This document shows positions 23,935-35,391 of a DNA stretch of 64,000 bases, piece after piece. The notes under the pieces are model-generated. The model was not told the origin of the DNA and made no database searches. It worked only from the letters and a program-made list of their open reading frames with translations. Each line of letters begins with the position of its first letter. Positions within the stretch are counted from its first letter, which is position 1. Position numbers and translations under genes: made by a program. The stretch comes from Lathyrus oleraceus. Lineage: Eukaryota > Streptophyta > Magnoliopsida > Fabales > Fabaceae. The DNA lies in assembly GCF_024323335.1 (NCBI RefSeq), contig NC_066581.1, positions 464,043,527 through 464,107,526 of the forward strand, given 5' to 3'.

Positions 23935-24458
23935 TTGTGTGTTTTGTTTGACGTCTCAGCGTCTTTTTTTAGTGTTTGTTTCGGCGTGCGTTAGTCGAGC
24001 TACGAGTGCTCTGATCCTTTCTCTGGTTAGAGAAGATACGTATGCATAGGATGCGATGTCCTAGCGAGCATGTCTCCCATTTCCCCGAACTACATCGACT
24101 CTGATGTTTGTTTCTGACAAACTACGTAGGCCTAGGATGCGACATCCTGTCGAGTCCGCTTCCTCCATCTTCTTTCACCTGTTTTATTATTCCAGTGTGT
24201 GCATTCTCTTTGAGCAGTTATTTTAGCAACCTTTTCCTATTCTTTTGAGCGTGGATCCCGTCGAGTACGACGGACGTGAGGGGTGCTAATACCTTCCCAT
24301 TGCGTAACCGACTCCCGTACCTTGCAATCTCTGGTCGTAAGACCATTCCTTTCCCTTTCTTAGGTTAGTCCTGCGCTCCCTTTCCGTCAGAGGATGAATA
24401 GCGTCGGTGGCGGCTCTGTGTTTTTCCCGCCGGTTGTTTTTCGCGTTGCGACACAAGC

Positions 24459-25188
24459 CAATGAGAGAACCTAAGTTAACCTAATAACGATCTAAGCTTC
24501 TCCAAGCAAGATCTTCAAGGTTGTCCTCCTTTGATATTGAATTCTTCTCTTTCTTCATAATATTACATTACATAAAAGAAACTCTTTTACATACGAGGGA
24601 GTGAGATGAGAAAAGAAGTTACATTAAGAGATTAAGATAGAGGCACGACACGCAGGTCGTATTTTAAAACCCAAAACAAAATAAACGAAAACTAAGGCCA
24701 TAACAGATCACCACAAGACAATAATAATAAACACATTATTATTATTATTATTATTAATTCTAATTCTTTTAATTCATTAAAACCAAATTAAATTCCGGCG
24801 ACCGATCACACTACGCAGAGTTAGCCGGGGGTCCGCTGCCAACACTTGATACTTTAAAGCACAACTCTTGCGCAATCATAACCCTAATCGCATAACCTTT
24901 TTGATAACACAACCCTTGTTCCGTCATTAACCTTAATGCATAACTCTTTGACAACACAACCCTTGTGACGTCATTAACCCTATTGCACCAATTTCAGACC
25001 GTCAAACACATCTTGATTGTTGATTCAGTATGATTCATCAACACGTCATTGCATCACCATACTAATGTCGGATCAAGAAGCAAACGACCATTGATCACTC
25101 AAAGCAAAACAACCATTAAGTGTTTGAATGAATGAAACGGAAATAGTATATCATATATACCGTATTTTGCATCAGGATTACTTATATC
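24459..25188 (-). other. ANG leader, middle part
   Basis: This non-coding leader lies between the two nested insertions. It contains an ATT microsatellite (about 24735-24757) and no supported gene. Confidence 0.6.
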
Positions 25189-26902
25189 TGTAGCAACCTG
25201 AAAAATACAGTGCGCGAAAAAACAACCGGCGAAAGAAAATGACAGAAGAGTCGCCACCGTGCGTTATTCATCCCAAAGGAGGGAAAGGAAACGCTCGAAG
25301 TAAACCTGAAAAAGGAAAGGACAAGACGGGGTCTCGCCACCAAATCTTGGGTTCGGGAGTCGGTTATGCGAAGGGAAGGTATTAGCACCCCTACGCATCC
25401 GTAGTACTCTACGGGATCCACTTTTGTAGTTCTTGTCTAAAGGGTGTGAGTTTATCTTGTGCTGTTTACCAAAAAAAAAGGGTTAAATGAAAATGACTCG
25501 CCCGGATGTCGCATCCACTGCATACCTATCTCATCTGAATATGAGAATCAGAGTCTTCGTAGCTCGGCTGACCTATGGGTTGGGGGGATGTGTGCTCGCT
25601 AAGACATCGCGTCTTATGTTTACGTATCTCATCTGGAATGAGAATCAGAGCAAGCCGTAGTTCGGCTAACTACGGGGTTATGGATTGGGTTTTGGACGAA
25701 CGACGTCACTACGCAATCTACCGGATGCTCGACCTTTGGAAACTTACTCGCCTGTAGTAGAAGGAGTTAACATGTTGCTTTGGGTTTTAGGGTTTGGGAT
25801 GCTCAAGGGCAAAAAGGCAGTCCTTGACGAAGGAACCGCGCTACCTGCAGGGATACGAACACATACAAAACAAACATGTATAAAGTAAATGTGCCAACAA
25901 GGGGCTCAGAAGTAAATAAATAAAAGAAAACAAATGCCTCCTATCGAGGTCTTCCAGCTAAGAAAGCGATAAAATGCGGAAAAGAGGTAAAAGTACCACA
26001 CGGATAAAGATCCGAAGTAACAGCAATTAAAGGAGTAAGAAACCCAGGGATCTCCCAAGCTAATGCCATCAAAGAAAGGTGAGTCAGTATAGGTAATTGG
26101 AATGAATCTCCAGGGAGTATCCCACAAATAAAGTGGGAAAACCACGCAAACCATCTCTGCAAGAGTCTGTAAGCCCTCACAAAAACTCAACAAAAGGGTT
26201 AGTGAAACACGATAAGCATTTTTTTCATGGATAACAGTATGGTTTCAGAAACCTCAAACCCTGTGGCATACATTTAAGAAATCATGTGATTAAACATTCA
26301 AGGCATAGGTTTCACCCATTCATGCATAATTAAACCCGTGGGCAAAAACATAATGAAATTCGTCCATCATACCTCATACATTCAGATGATCCAAATTAAG
26401 AGCATAAAATTATGGGAATGAGGCAAACCTGATGGGAGAGATCGGTTGAAATGTTAGGGTTTGCGTGAGATGGGGGTTGCTCTGAGTTCTCTGTCAGGTT
26501 CCTCTCCAGGTTTTGTCCAGGATTTTGTTTCAAGGAAACCTCAGAGTATTTTGCTTCTCTTCCTTTTTCTGTCTGATCTCCCTTATTTATAACCTGATTT
26601 TCATGGCTTTGTGGGCTCAAATGAGAGAGGTCCAAGTCCAAGTTTTTTCTATTATATTTTATTTATTTTTTTATGATTATTTTTATTTATTTATTTTTAT
26701 TTTTATTATTATTATTTTTTTCATTTTTTTTATTATTAATATTTTATTTTTTTTCATTTTATTTTATTTTATTTTATTTTATTTTATTTATTTAATTTTA
26801 TTTTTAAAGTTTCTTGGATCTAATTCTGATTGACATGATGAAATGCAATATGAAATGCTAAATGAATGCATGAATGAGGGGGGCAAATTTTGGGGTGTTA
26901 CA
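25189..26902 (-). repeat. OG-B 3' LTR, 1714 bp
   Basis: On the plus strand it runs TGTAGCAACCTGAAAAATAC to TTTTGGGGTGTTACA. It pairs with 43405-45174. The two differ at scattered sites and mainly in a T-rich tract (26641-26810 here). A TATA-like TTATAAATAAG lies on the minus strand near 26583-26592. Confidence 0.9.
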
Positions 26903-26916
26903 GCTGCCCCTATTCA
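26903..26916 (-). other. OG-B polypurine tract
   Basis: The minus strand reads TGAATAGGGGCAGC directly before the TGTAACACC start of the 3' LTR. OG-C has nearly the same tract at 48985-48999. Confidence 0.8.
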
Positions 26917-27259
26917 ATCATCAGCTAACCCGAGTAGGATGAAAGCGAACAGCTTATCAGACAAACGGGGTGAACTGTGATTGAATACCAAAGACAGACC
27001 GAAAATTTGCGCTCCGAGAACACCACAAAAACGCGGAAATACACCGCGCTGTTTATTTTTCTTCCAATCCTCTGGCTGGATCTGAATCAGTCTTCTGGCT
27101 TAATCTGGAGTTTCGATCCTCTGGCTGAACCTATACTCAATTTAGTCCTCTGGTTGGATATTAATTTTGATCCTCGGGCTGGATACGATTTTGATCTTCT
27201 GGCTAGATCTCCTTCGTTTCGATTCTCTGGCTGAATCTATTTCCTTTGATTCTCTGGCT
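26917..27259 (-). other. OG-B 3' non-coding region, left part
   Basis: It holds irregular repeats built on CTCTGGCTGGATCT / CTGGCTGAATCT (from about 27070) and no gene. It continues at 35392 beyond SIRE-B. Confidence 0.75.
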
Positions 27260-27264
27260 GAATC

Positions 27265-28626
27265 TGTAGGTGTTTAATTGACTGCATTATATGGTAAAAC
27301 ACTAATGTCTTGACTGATGTCATGACATGTATGTGTGACTACATTGTAGTTACTGCAGGACTAGCTAACACAGGATTATTGAATGCTGTGACATTCATAC
27401 CTGTCAACAGATACTAAGGAACAGAAGTTCTGTTAGAACTTAGTATTCATTTGCAGTCTGGTTATCAAGGAAGAACCAGACCTGGCATAAGGCCTACTGA
27501 CTGAATGTCAAACTGGATGTTGTAACATTCATCATTGACAGCAGCTACTGAAGATTAGGCAGAGTGGTGTTCTGCTATACTTCAGCATATTACTTAGTTT
27601 GTTCTTCAAGAGAATAACAGAACTAACTTAAGGCCAATTGTGTAAATGTTAAGTTGAACACTTTGACATTTATTAATGTAAGTTGTTACTGTAGTATGGT
27701 CATTTTGATCATGTACAGGTCAGCAAAATTGTACAGTCTGTTTTCTGGAAAAACAGACTCAGCATATGGACCTTGATGTCAAGCTGAATGTCGTGACATT
27801 CGTGCCTGACAGCATATGCTAAATTGTAGGTTGTTCAGTTTTCTATTTCAGCTTTTTCTCAGGCTATTCTTTAGGGATTCAACAGCTGAGAGAAAATCCA
27901 GGAAATCAACAACCAAGCTACATTCAATGAACCTAACAAATAACCTATTTGTTAGCAACCTAAATGTTGAATTTGAGGGAACTTGTGTGACCTAAAATTC
28001 AGGAAAATACAGGTGCAAAAGCCCAGGTTCTGCAATATAAAAAGGAAGGCATTCCTTCATTCAGTTTCGGGGATTTTGAGGCGTGAAGATTTAGTGTGTC
28101 CATCATACTTCACTGCTGTATTTTGTGAGTCTTGTATTAGACGTATCTTGTAAGCCAAGCCATTATCAAGTAGATGATTGCTTTGGCATAGGGTGTTCAT
28201 TGAGTTGTAAGTGTTGTGTCACTCAAAGCTTTTAAGCGTGAGTGCTGTGTATCTTGATTTAAGCTGTGAAGCATAATCAAGAGTTGTTTTTGAAGTGTGA
28301 CTTCAAAGTGTCTTTAATATCACTGAGGTGATTGAGGGGGAGTGAGTAGGAACTCTGATCTTAGGTTAAGATTGAAATTGCAATGGGTAGGGATTAAGTG
28401 ATAAGTTGTAAACGGGTGAGTTTAGCTTTGAATTAATACTACTAATAGTGGATTTCCTCCCTGGCTTGGTAGCCCCCAGATGTAGGTCATGTTGGACTGA
28501 ACTGGGTGAACAATTACTTGTGTTATTTACTGCACTTACTGTTAAGTTCTGCATAATCCCCGTCTGTGCAGAATTGGATGTCATAACAACCAGTGTGACA
28601 TCCAAAGTCTGATAACTAGAATTTCA
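27265..28626 (+). repeat. SIRE-B 5' LTR
   Basis: It runs TGTAGGTGTTTAATTGACTG to GATAACTAGAATTTCA, 1362 bp. A TATA box is at 28036-28043. It is about 99% identical to the 3' LTR by eye. Confidence 0.95.
28036..28043 (+). promoter_or_regulatory. Putative TATA box, SIRE-B 5' LTR
   Basis: TATAAAAA lies in the context CTGCAATATAAAAAGGAAGG, about 770 bp into the LTR. It is identical in the 3' LTR at 34796-34803. It would start the genomic RNA shortly downstream. Confidence 0.6.
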
Positions 28627-28645
28627 ATTGGCATCAGAGCAGGCA
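28627..28645 (+). other. SIRE-B primer-binding site
   Basis: ATTGGCATCAGAGCAGGCA follows the LTR. It differs from the canonical initiator Met-tRNA complement TGGTATCAGAGC at one base in the core. SIRE-A has the unaltered TGGTATCAGAGC. Confidence 0.8.
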
Positions 28646-28696
28646 CCCTGCCTGTGAAGTTCTGGGTGAGATCTAGGGAAGTTACTTTCTAGTACC

Positions 28697-29125
28697 ATGG
28701 ACAAGGATTTAGGACACTCAAACAGACCACCCATGTTGGATGGATCTAATTATGATGACTGGAAGCCTCGCATGATAGCCTTCTTAAGGTCTCTGGACAG
28801 CAAAGTCTGGAGAGCTGTCAACAAGGGATGGGAACATCCAACGAGGACTGATGAAGATGGAGTCAGTGTGCAGATCCCTGAAGAAGATTGGGACAAGGAA
28901 CAAGAGGCATTAGCTCTTGGAAATTCCAAAGCCTTGAATGCACTGTTCAATGGAATCACTAAGAACATCTTCAGGCTGGTGCACCATTGTGAACTAGCTA
29001 AGGAAGTTTGGGATACCCTCAAGGTAACTCATGAAGGTACTTCCAAGGTGAAGATGTCCAAACTTCAGATGTTGACAACCAAGTTTGAAAATCTGAGGAT
29101 GAGACTATTCATGACTTTCACATGA
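28697..29125 (+). pseudogene. gag: SIRE-B Gag N-terminus
   Basis: Gag starts at ATG 28697, 70 bp after the LTR, with the PPMLDGSNYDDWKPRMIAFL block shared with SIRE-A (46878). The homologous frame runs to about 29097 and then shifts: a small deletion near 29095-29105 moves the rest of Gag into the next frame (29122-30996). The last few residues before the stop at 29125 are out-of-frame sequence. This is the only frameshift in the polyprotein. Confidence 0.9.
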
Positions 29126-30996
29126 ATATTCTTAAAATTGCAAACACCTCTGGTGGACTAGGTGAGAAAATGACTGAAGAGAAACTTGTAAGAAAGATTC
29201 TCAGGTCCTTGCCTAAGAGGTTTGCTATGAAGGTCACTGCCATAGAGGAGGCTCAGGACATCAGCAATATGAAGGTAGATGAGCTCATTGGTTCTCTTCA
29301 AACCTTTGAAATGGGCTTAGGGGAGTATGCTGAGAAGAAGAAAAGCATAGCCTTTATATCTAATGCTGAAGAGGAGTCAGAAGAAGGATATACTGGAGGT
29401 GATGAAAGTATATCAGAAGCCTTAGCCATGCTTGGGAGGCAATTCAACAAGTTCATGAAGAAGATTGATCAAAGAGGTAGACCTAATGTCAAGAACATCC
29501 CGTCTGACATTAAGAAAAGATCAACTTCTGAGGAGAAGTTCAACCATGGGAAGGGAATCCAATGTCATGGTTGTGAAGGGTATGGACACGTCAGAGCTGA
29601 ATGTCCTACTTACCTCAAATTGCAAAATAAGGGGCTAACTATCACATGGTCTGAAGGAGATTCTGAAAGTGAATCTGAAGGAGAATCTGCCAAACATGTT
29701 ACTGCACTAACCAGTGTGTGTGTCTCTGAAGATGACACAAGTGCAGATGAGCTGACATTTGATGAACTTGCTGCAGCATATAAGAAGCTGTGTACCACCA
29801 GTGCAGAAGTGCGTGCACAAGGAGAAAAGCAGAAGAAACTCATCAAGGAACTGGAAGATGAGAGACAGAAGCAACTGTCTGCCATAGAGGGGCTAAATGA
29901 TGAGATAGCCCTGCTGACCTCCAAGCTGAACCAGATGACCAAATCCATCAGAATGATGAATAAGGGAACTGACACCTTGGAAGAAATTCTAAAAGTGGGA
30001 CAGCAGTCTGGAACCAAATCTGGGCTAGGATTTGGAAAAAGAGCTGAACACAAACGCCCAAAGGCTAGAGTTCAGAAGTTCAAGCAGATGTCAAAGCCAA
30101 TGTCTCAACATCGAGGAGCTAGGATGAATGATCATCAGAAGAGGAAATACCAGAATTGGAGGTGTCACCACTGTGGCAGGCTTGGACATATAAAAGCCTT
30201 CTGCTACTGGATTCATGGTTTCCCTAACAGAGCCTCACATGTCAGACCTAAGCATAAAACACGTAAGCGATGTGTTCCCATTAAGAAGCAACAATGGTAT
30301 GCTAGGATAGCACACACTGCCCTAAGGGCTTCTTCCAGAGAAGACTGGTACTTTGACAGTGGATGCTCAAGACATATGACTGGTATGGAAAGTCTACTGG
30401 TAGATATTCAACCTCACACTACCAGCTATGTGACTTTTGGTGATGGTGCCAAAGGAAAAATAAGAGGTGTGGGCAAACTGGACTATTCTGGAGTGCTGTT
30501 AGTAAGAGGACTAACTGCAAACCTCATCAGCATAAGTCAGCTGTGTGATCAAGGTTTTCATGTTCAGTTTACTAAGGAGCTGTGCATTGTAACAAATGGT
30601 GACAATCAGGAAGTTATGAGAGGAACCAGGTCCAAAGACAACTGCTACCTGTGGGAACCTGATCTCTCTAACTTTTCCACAACATGCTCCTCAGCCAAGG
30701 AAGAACAGGAGGTGAAGCTGTGGCATAGAAGACTTGGACATCTCCACTTACGGGGAATGAAGAAGATCATATCCAAGGAAGCAGTCAGAGGAATACCAAA
30801 GCTTCTGATTGATGAAGGAAGAGTTTGTGGAGAATGCCAAGTGGGCAAGCAAACCAAGATGTCACACCCGAAGCTGGGACATTCCACAACCTCCAGAGTT
30901 CTGGAACTGTTGCACATGGACCTAATGGGACCTATGCAGGTTGAAAGTCTTGGTGGGAAGAAGTATGCTTACGTGGTGGTTGATGACCATTCCTAA
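29122..30996 (+). pseudogene. gag-pol: SIRE-B Gag remainder, protease and integrase N-terminal part
   Basis: This 624-residue segment has the Gag core (RKILRSLPKRFAMKVTAIEE), first zinc knuckle CHGCEGYGHVRAEC (~residue 151), an acidic region, a coiled coil (~230-290), KSGLGFGK, second knuckle CHHCGRLGHIKAFC (~350), protease WYFDSGCSRHMTG (D-S-G; ~410), the NLISISQLCDQGFHV block, the integrase zinc region (H-x-H in LWHRRLGHLHLRG; C-x-x-C in CGECQVGKQ) and the first integrase Asp in LHMDLMGPMQ. A TAA at 30994-30996 interrupts the frame inside the integrase core. The frame continues unbroken on the other side. Confidence 0.92.
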
Positions 30997-33357
30997 TACA
31001 CGTGGATAAGCTTCATCAGAGAGAAGTCAGATACATTTGATGTCTTCAAAGATCTGTGCATAAGACTTCAAAGGGAAAAGGATAGCTGTGTGGTCCGGAT
31101 TAGAAGTGATCATGGTACTGAATTCAAGAATTCCAAGTTTGATGAGTTTTGCTCATCTGAAGGAATAAGCCATGAGTTCTCCTCCCCTATAACTCCTCAG
31201 CAGAATGGAATAGTTGAAAGAAAAAATAGAACTATTCAAGAATCTGCCAGAGCAATGATTCATGCAAAGAAGCTCCCTATGCACTTTTGGGCTGAAGCTA
31301 TGAATACCGCGTGCTATGTTCACAACAGAGTCACCTTGAGAAAAGGAACCTCCTCCACTCTGTATGAAATATGGAAGGGCAGAAAACCCACTGTGAAGTA
31401 CTTTCATATTTTTGGAAGTAAATGCTACATTCTCACAGATCGTGAACAGAGAAGGAAGCTAGATCCCAAAAGTGATGAAGGTGTATTTCTGGGATACTCC
31501 ACTAACAGCAGAGCCTACAGAGTGTTCAACTACAGGACCAATGTCCTGATGGAATCCATAAATGTTATTGTGGATGATAAAGAGGAAGGAACCGATGTCA
31601 TGGAGGATGTTGAAACATTCCTTGACAGCCCAACTGACAGTCCATTCAAGTCTGAAGAAGTACAGGAACCTCCTCCTGAATGTGAAGTAGAGGCAACCAC
31701 CAAAGTGCCAGCTATCAGAATTCAGAAAGACCACCCTAAGGATCTTATCATAGGGGATCCCACCAGTGGTGTAACTACCAGGTCAAGAGGAATAAGCTCA
31801 AATTCCTGCTTTGTTTCCAAGGTTGAACCAAAGAATGTGAAAGAAGCCCTGACTGATGAATACTGGATCATTGCCATGCAAGAGGAACTCGAGCAGTTCA
31901 CAAGGCATGAAGTATGGGAGCTGGTTCCAAGACCTGAAGGGTCCAACATCATTGGTACCAAGTGGATCTACAAAAACAAATCTGATGAGAAAGGAGTAAT
32001 TACTAGAAATAAAGCAAGACTAGTAGCTCAAGGATACACTCAAGTTGAAGGAGTAGACTTTGATGAGACATTTGCTCCTGTGGCTAGACTTGAGTCCATC
32101 AGATTGCTGTTGGGGGTAGCATGCATCCTGAAGTTTAAGTTATTCCAAATGGATGTGAAGAGTGCATTCTTGAATGGCTACCTGAATGAAGAAGTCTATG
32201 TGGAACAACCCAAAGGGTTCTGTGATCCTAACCAACCTGAGCATGTATACAAGTTGAAGAAAGCCTTGTACGGGTTGAAGCAAGCACCCAGAGCTTGGTA
32301 TGAAAGGTTAACCGAATTTCTGACCATAAATGGATACAGAAAGGGTGGCATAGACAAAACCTTGTTTGTGAAGGATGAAGAAGGCAAAATCATGATAGCT
32401 CAAATCTATGTTGATGATATAGTCTTTGGTGGAATGTCAGAACAAATGGTTAACAAATTTGTTCACCAGATGCAGTCTGAGTTTGAAATGAGTCTAGTGG
32501 GAGAACTGACCTATTTCCTTGGAATACAAGTAAACCAAATGGAGGACTCTATGTTTCTCTCCCAAAGCAAGTATGCCAAGAACATAGTTAAGAAGTTTGG
32601 TATGGATAATCCCAGGCACAAGAGGACTCCTGCTCCTACTCATCTGAAGTTAACCAAAGATGATGGAGGACCTAGTGTCGATCAATGCCTGTACAGATGC
32701 ATGATAGGTAGTCTGCTGTATCTAACTGCAAGTAGACCTGACATTTCTTATGCAGTTGGAGTGTGTGCCAGATACCAAGCAGAGCCCAAGGTGAGCCACT
32801 TGAATCAAGTCAAAAGGATTCTCAAGTACATCAATGGGACGTGTGACTATGGGATGCTGTATTCACATGGGTCTGAGCCTGTCCTATCTGGGTACTGTGA
32901 TGCTGATTGGGCTGGAAGTGCTGATGACAGAAAAAGCACATCAGGTGGATGTTTCTTCTTAGGAGAAAACCTCATATCGTGGTTCAGCAAGAAGCAGAAT
33001 TGTGTCTCTCTGTCCACTGCAGAGGCTGAATACATAGCTGCAGGAAGCAGTTGCTCCCAACTGGTTTGGATGAAACAGATGCTCACTGAGTACAATGTCT
33101 CTCAAAATGTCATGACATTGTTCTGTGATAATCTCAGTGCCATCAATATCTCCAAGAATCCCATCCAACACAGCAGGACCAAACATATTGACATTAGGCA
33201 CCACTTCATCAGAGATCTGGTGGAAGACAAGGTGATCACTTTGGAACATGTAGCCACGGACCTTCAACTGGCTGACATATTTACAAAGGCTCTGGATGCT
33301 ACTCAGTTTGAAAACTTAAGGAGCAAACTGGGAATATGTCTCTCTGAGACCTTATAG
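30997..33357 (+). pseudogene. pol: SIRE-B integrase remainder, reverse transcriptase and RNase H
   Basis: This is in the same frame as the previous segment; 31090 is only the first ATG. Integrase acidic residues are in RSDHGTEF and NGIVERKNRT, followed by FLGYSTNSRAYRVF. RT has QMDVKSAFLNGYL, YGLKQAPRAWYERL and catalytic YVDDIVFGG. RNase H has GYCDADWAGS, STAEAEYIAAG, FCDNLSAINISKN and the RTKHIDIRHHFIRDL block. The segment is complete to its natural stop at 33357 with no further breaks. It is the best-preserved copia pol in the window. Confidence 0.93.
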
Positions 33358-34012
33358 CAACCACTGATGTTTGGGATAAATTGTTTAATATCTCTGCCTA
33401 TTAAACAATTTGTACTAGGCTATGATGGGTCAACAGATCATAGCTATGCTGCTTACAACAAGTGTGGATACAAGAGGGTAAGGAGACACCCTACAGAGAG
33501 AAGGCCACTGTACCTGCAGGAGTTCAAGGATGTTGTTCATGCAGGAGTGGTTTTGGATGTCAGAAACAAAATCATGGCATCTGATATGGTGGTACCTACT
33601 GTAAAGCAAAAGTGGGTGATTACTTGATCGAAGTTGTGCAGCAAGATCAAGTGGATGTGAACTTGGTTGAAACTGTGAAGTAAAACCAAGTCTGGAACTC
33701 TGTCAGTGTGCTCTGGCTATGTTGCTGGCTTTGGCAACATTTTTGACAAAAAGGGGGAGTAATAACCACCAATAACCCCTGACAAACAGAGTGGGTCTCT
33801 ACAACAGACTCTCATGACAGATCTGAAGATTTCCCCTTGCAGCTGATGTTGAAGTTTAGGTGCAACTTCTAATATGTGTGTGCTGCTATGTGAAGTTTTT
33901 ATTTAACTTCCATGTGTGTGAGTGTGCTGCCACTCTGAGTGTATTAGCTAGTATTATTCCGCTGCTATGAACTCTGTTATGGGGATCAAAGTGTTTTAGC
34001 CAAAAATTTGCC
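33358..34012 (+). other. SIRE-B 3' region after pol
   Basis: This ~650 bp lies between pol and the polypurine tract. An 86-codon frame at 33367-33627 is the only ORF of note. Some Sireviruses carry an env-like gene here, but I see no signal peptide, membrane segment or recognisable domain in it. An upstream polypurine-like tract, AAAAAGGGGGAGTAA, lies at 33748-33762. Confidence 0.6.
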
Positions 34013-34024
34013 AAAGGGGGAGTT
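34013..34024 (+). other. SIRE-B polypurine tract
   Basis: AAAGGGGGAGTT directly precedes the TGTAGG start of the 3' LTR. Confidence 0.9.
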
Positions 34025-35386
34025 TGTAGGTGTTTAATTGGCTGCATTATATGGTAAAACACTAATGTCTTGACTGATGTCATGACATGTATGTGTGACT
34101 ACATTGTAGTTACTGCAGGACTAGCTAACACAGGATTATTGAATGCTGTGACATTCATACCTGTCAACAGATACTAAGGAACAGAAGTTCTGTTAGAACT
34201 TAGTATTCATTTGCAGTCTGGTTATCAAGGAAGAACCAGACCTAGCATAAGGCCTACTGACTGAATGTCAAACTGGATGTTGTGACATTCATCATTGACA
34301 GCAGCTACTGAAGATTAGGCAGAGTGGTGTTCTGCTATACTTCAGCATATTACTTAGTTTGTTCTTCAAGAGAATAACAGAACTAACTTAAGGCCAATTG
34401 TGTAAATGTTAAGTTGGACACTTTGACATTTATTAATGTAAGTTGTTACTGTAGTATGGTCATTTTGATCATGTACAGGTCAGCAAAATTATAGAGTCTG
34501 TTTTCTGGAAAAACAGACTCAGCATATGGACCTTGATGTCAAGCTGAATGTCGTGACATTCGTGCCTGACAGCATATGCTAAATTGTAGGTTGTTCAGTT
34601 TTCTGTTTCAGCTTTTTCTCAGGCTATTCTTTAGGGATTCAACAGCTGAGAGAAAATCCAGGAAATCAACAACCAAGCTACATTCAATGAACCTAACAAA
34701 TAGCCTATTTGTTAGCAACCTAAATGTTGAATTTGAGGGAACTTGTGTGACCTAAAATTCAGGAAAATACAGGTGCAAAAGCCCAGGTGCTGCAATATAA
34801 AAAGGAAGGCATTCCTTCATTCAGTTTCGGGGATTTTGAGGCGTGAAGATTTAGTGTGTCCATCATACTTCACTACTGTATTTTGTGAGTCTTGTATTAG
34901 ACGTATCTTGTAAGCCAAGCCATTATCAAGTAGATGATTGCTTTGGCATAGGGTGTTCATTGAGTTGTAAGTGTTGTGTCACTCAAAGCTTTTAAGCGTG
35001 AGTGCTGTGTATCTTGATTTAAGCTGTGAAGCATAATCAAGAGTTGTTTTTGAAGTGTGACTTCAAAGTGTCTTTAATATCACTGAGGTGATTGAGGGGG
35101 AGTGAGTAGGAACTCTGATCTTAGGTTAAGATTGAAATTGCATTGGGTAGGGATTAAGTGATAAGTTGTAAACGGGTGAGCTTAGCTTTGAATTGATACT
35201 ACTAATAGTGGATTTCCTCCCTGGCTTGGTAGCCCCCAGATGTAGGTCATGTTGGACTGAACTGGGTGAACAATTACTTGTGTTATTTACTGCACTTACT
35301 GTTAAGTTCTGCATAATCCCCGTCTGTGCAGAATTGGATGTCATAACAACCAGTGTGACATCCAAAGTCTGATAACTAGAATTTCA
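34025..35386 (+). repeat. SIRE-B 3' LTR
   Basis: It is 1362 bp with the same ends as the 5' LTR. It is followed directly by the GAATC duplication. Confidence 0.95.
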
Positions 35387-35391
35387 GAATC

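Larger units (their letters stand above)
19844..24453 (+). mobile_element. Solo Ogre-type LTR, 4610 bp
   Basis: It begins TGTAGCACCTCAAATTTGCC, the usual Ogre LTR start in legumes (recall), and ends TTTTTCGCGTTGCGACA. It is flanked by a perfect 5 bp duplication, CAAGC, at 19839-19843 and 24454-24458. No internal gene, primer site or second LTR is present. This is the expected product of recombination between the two LTRs of a full element. It lies in the ANG leader in opposite orientation. Its ORFs are short and unsupported. Confidence 0.92.
27265..35386 (+). mobile_element. SIRE-B: near-complete Sirevirus-like Ty1-copia element
   Basis: This 8122 bp element has two 1362 bp LTRs (27265-28626, 34025-35386), a Met-tRNA-type primer site (28627-28645), gag-pol (28697-33357), a 3' region and a polypurine tract (34013-34024). 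A perfect duplication, GAATC, flanks it at 27260-27264 and 35387-35391. The LTRs differ at about 13 positions with no gaps by my reading, so it is the youngest element here. Gag with two zinc knuckles, the long Gag coiled coil and the repeated AAAGGGGGAG tract are Sirevirus traits (recall). Confidence 0.93.

Noticed and set aside
26513..26833. 106-codon ORF rich in Phe and Ile
   Set aside because: It is a translation of the T-rich low-complexity tract in the OG-B LTR.
33367..33627. Possible env-like gene of SIRE-B
   Set aside because: It is only 86 codons, with no signal peptide, membrane segment or recognisable domain. Kept only as a note in the 3' region.
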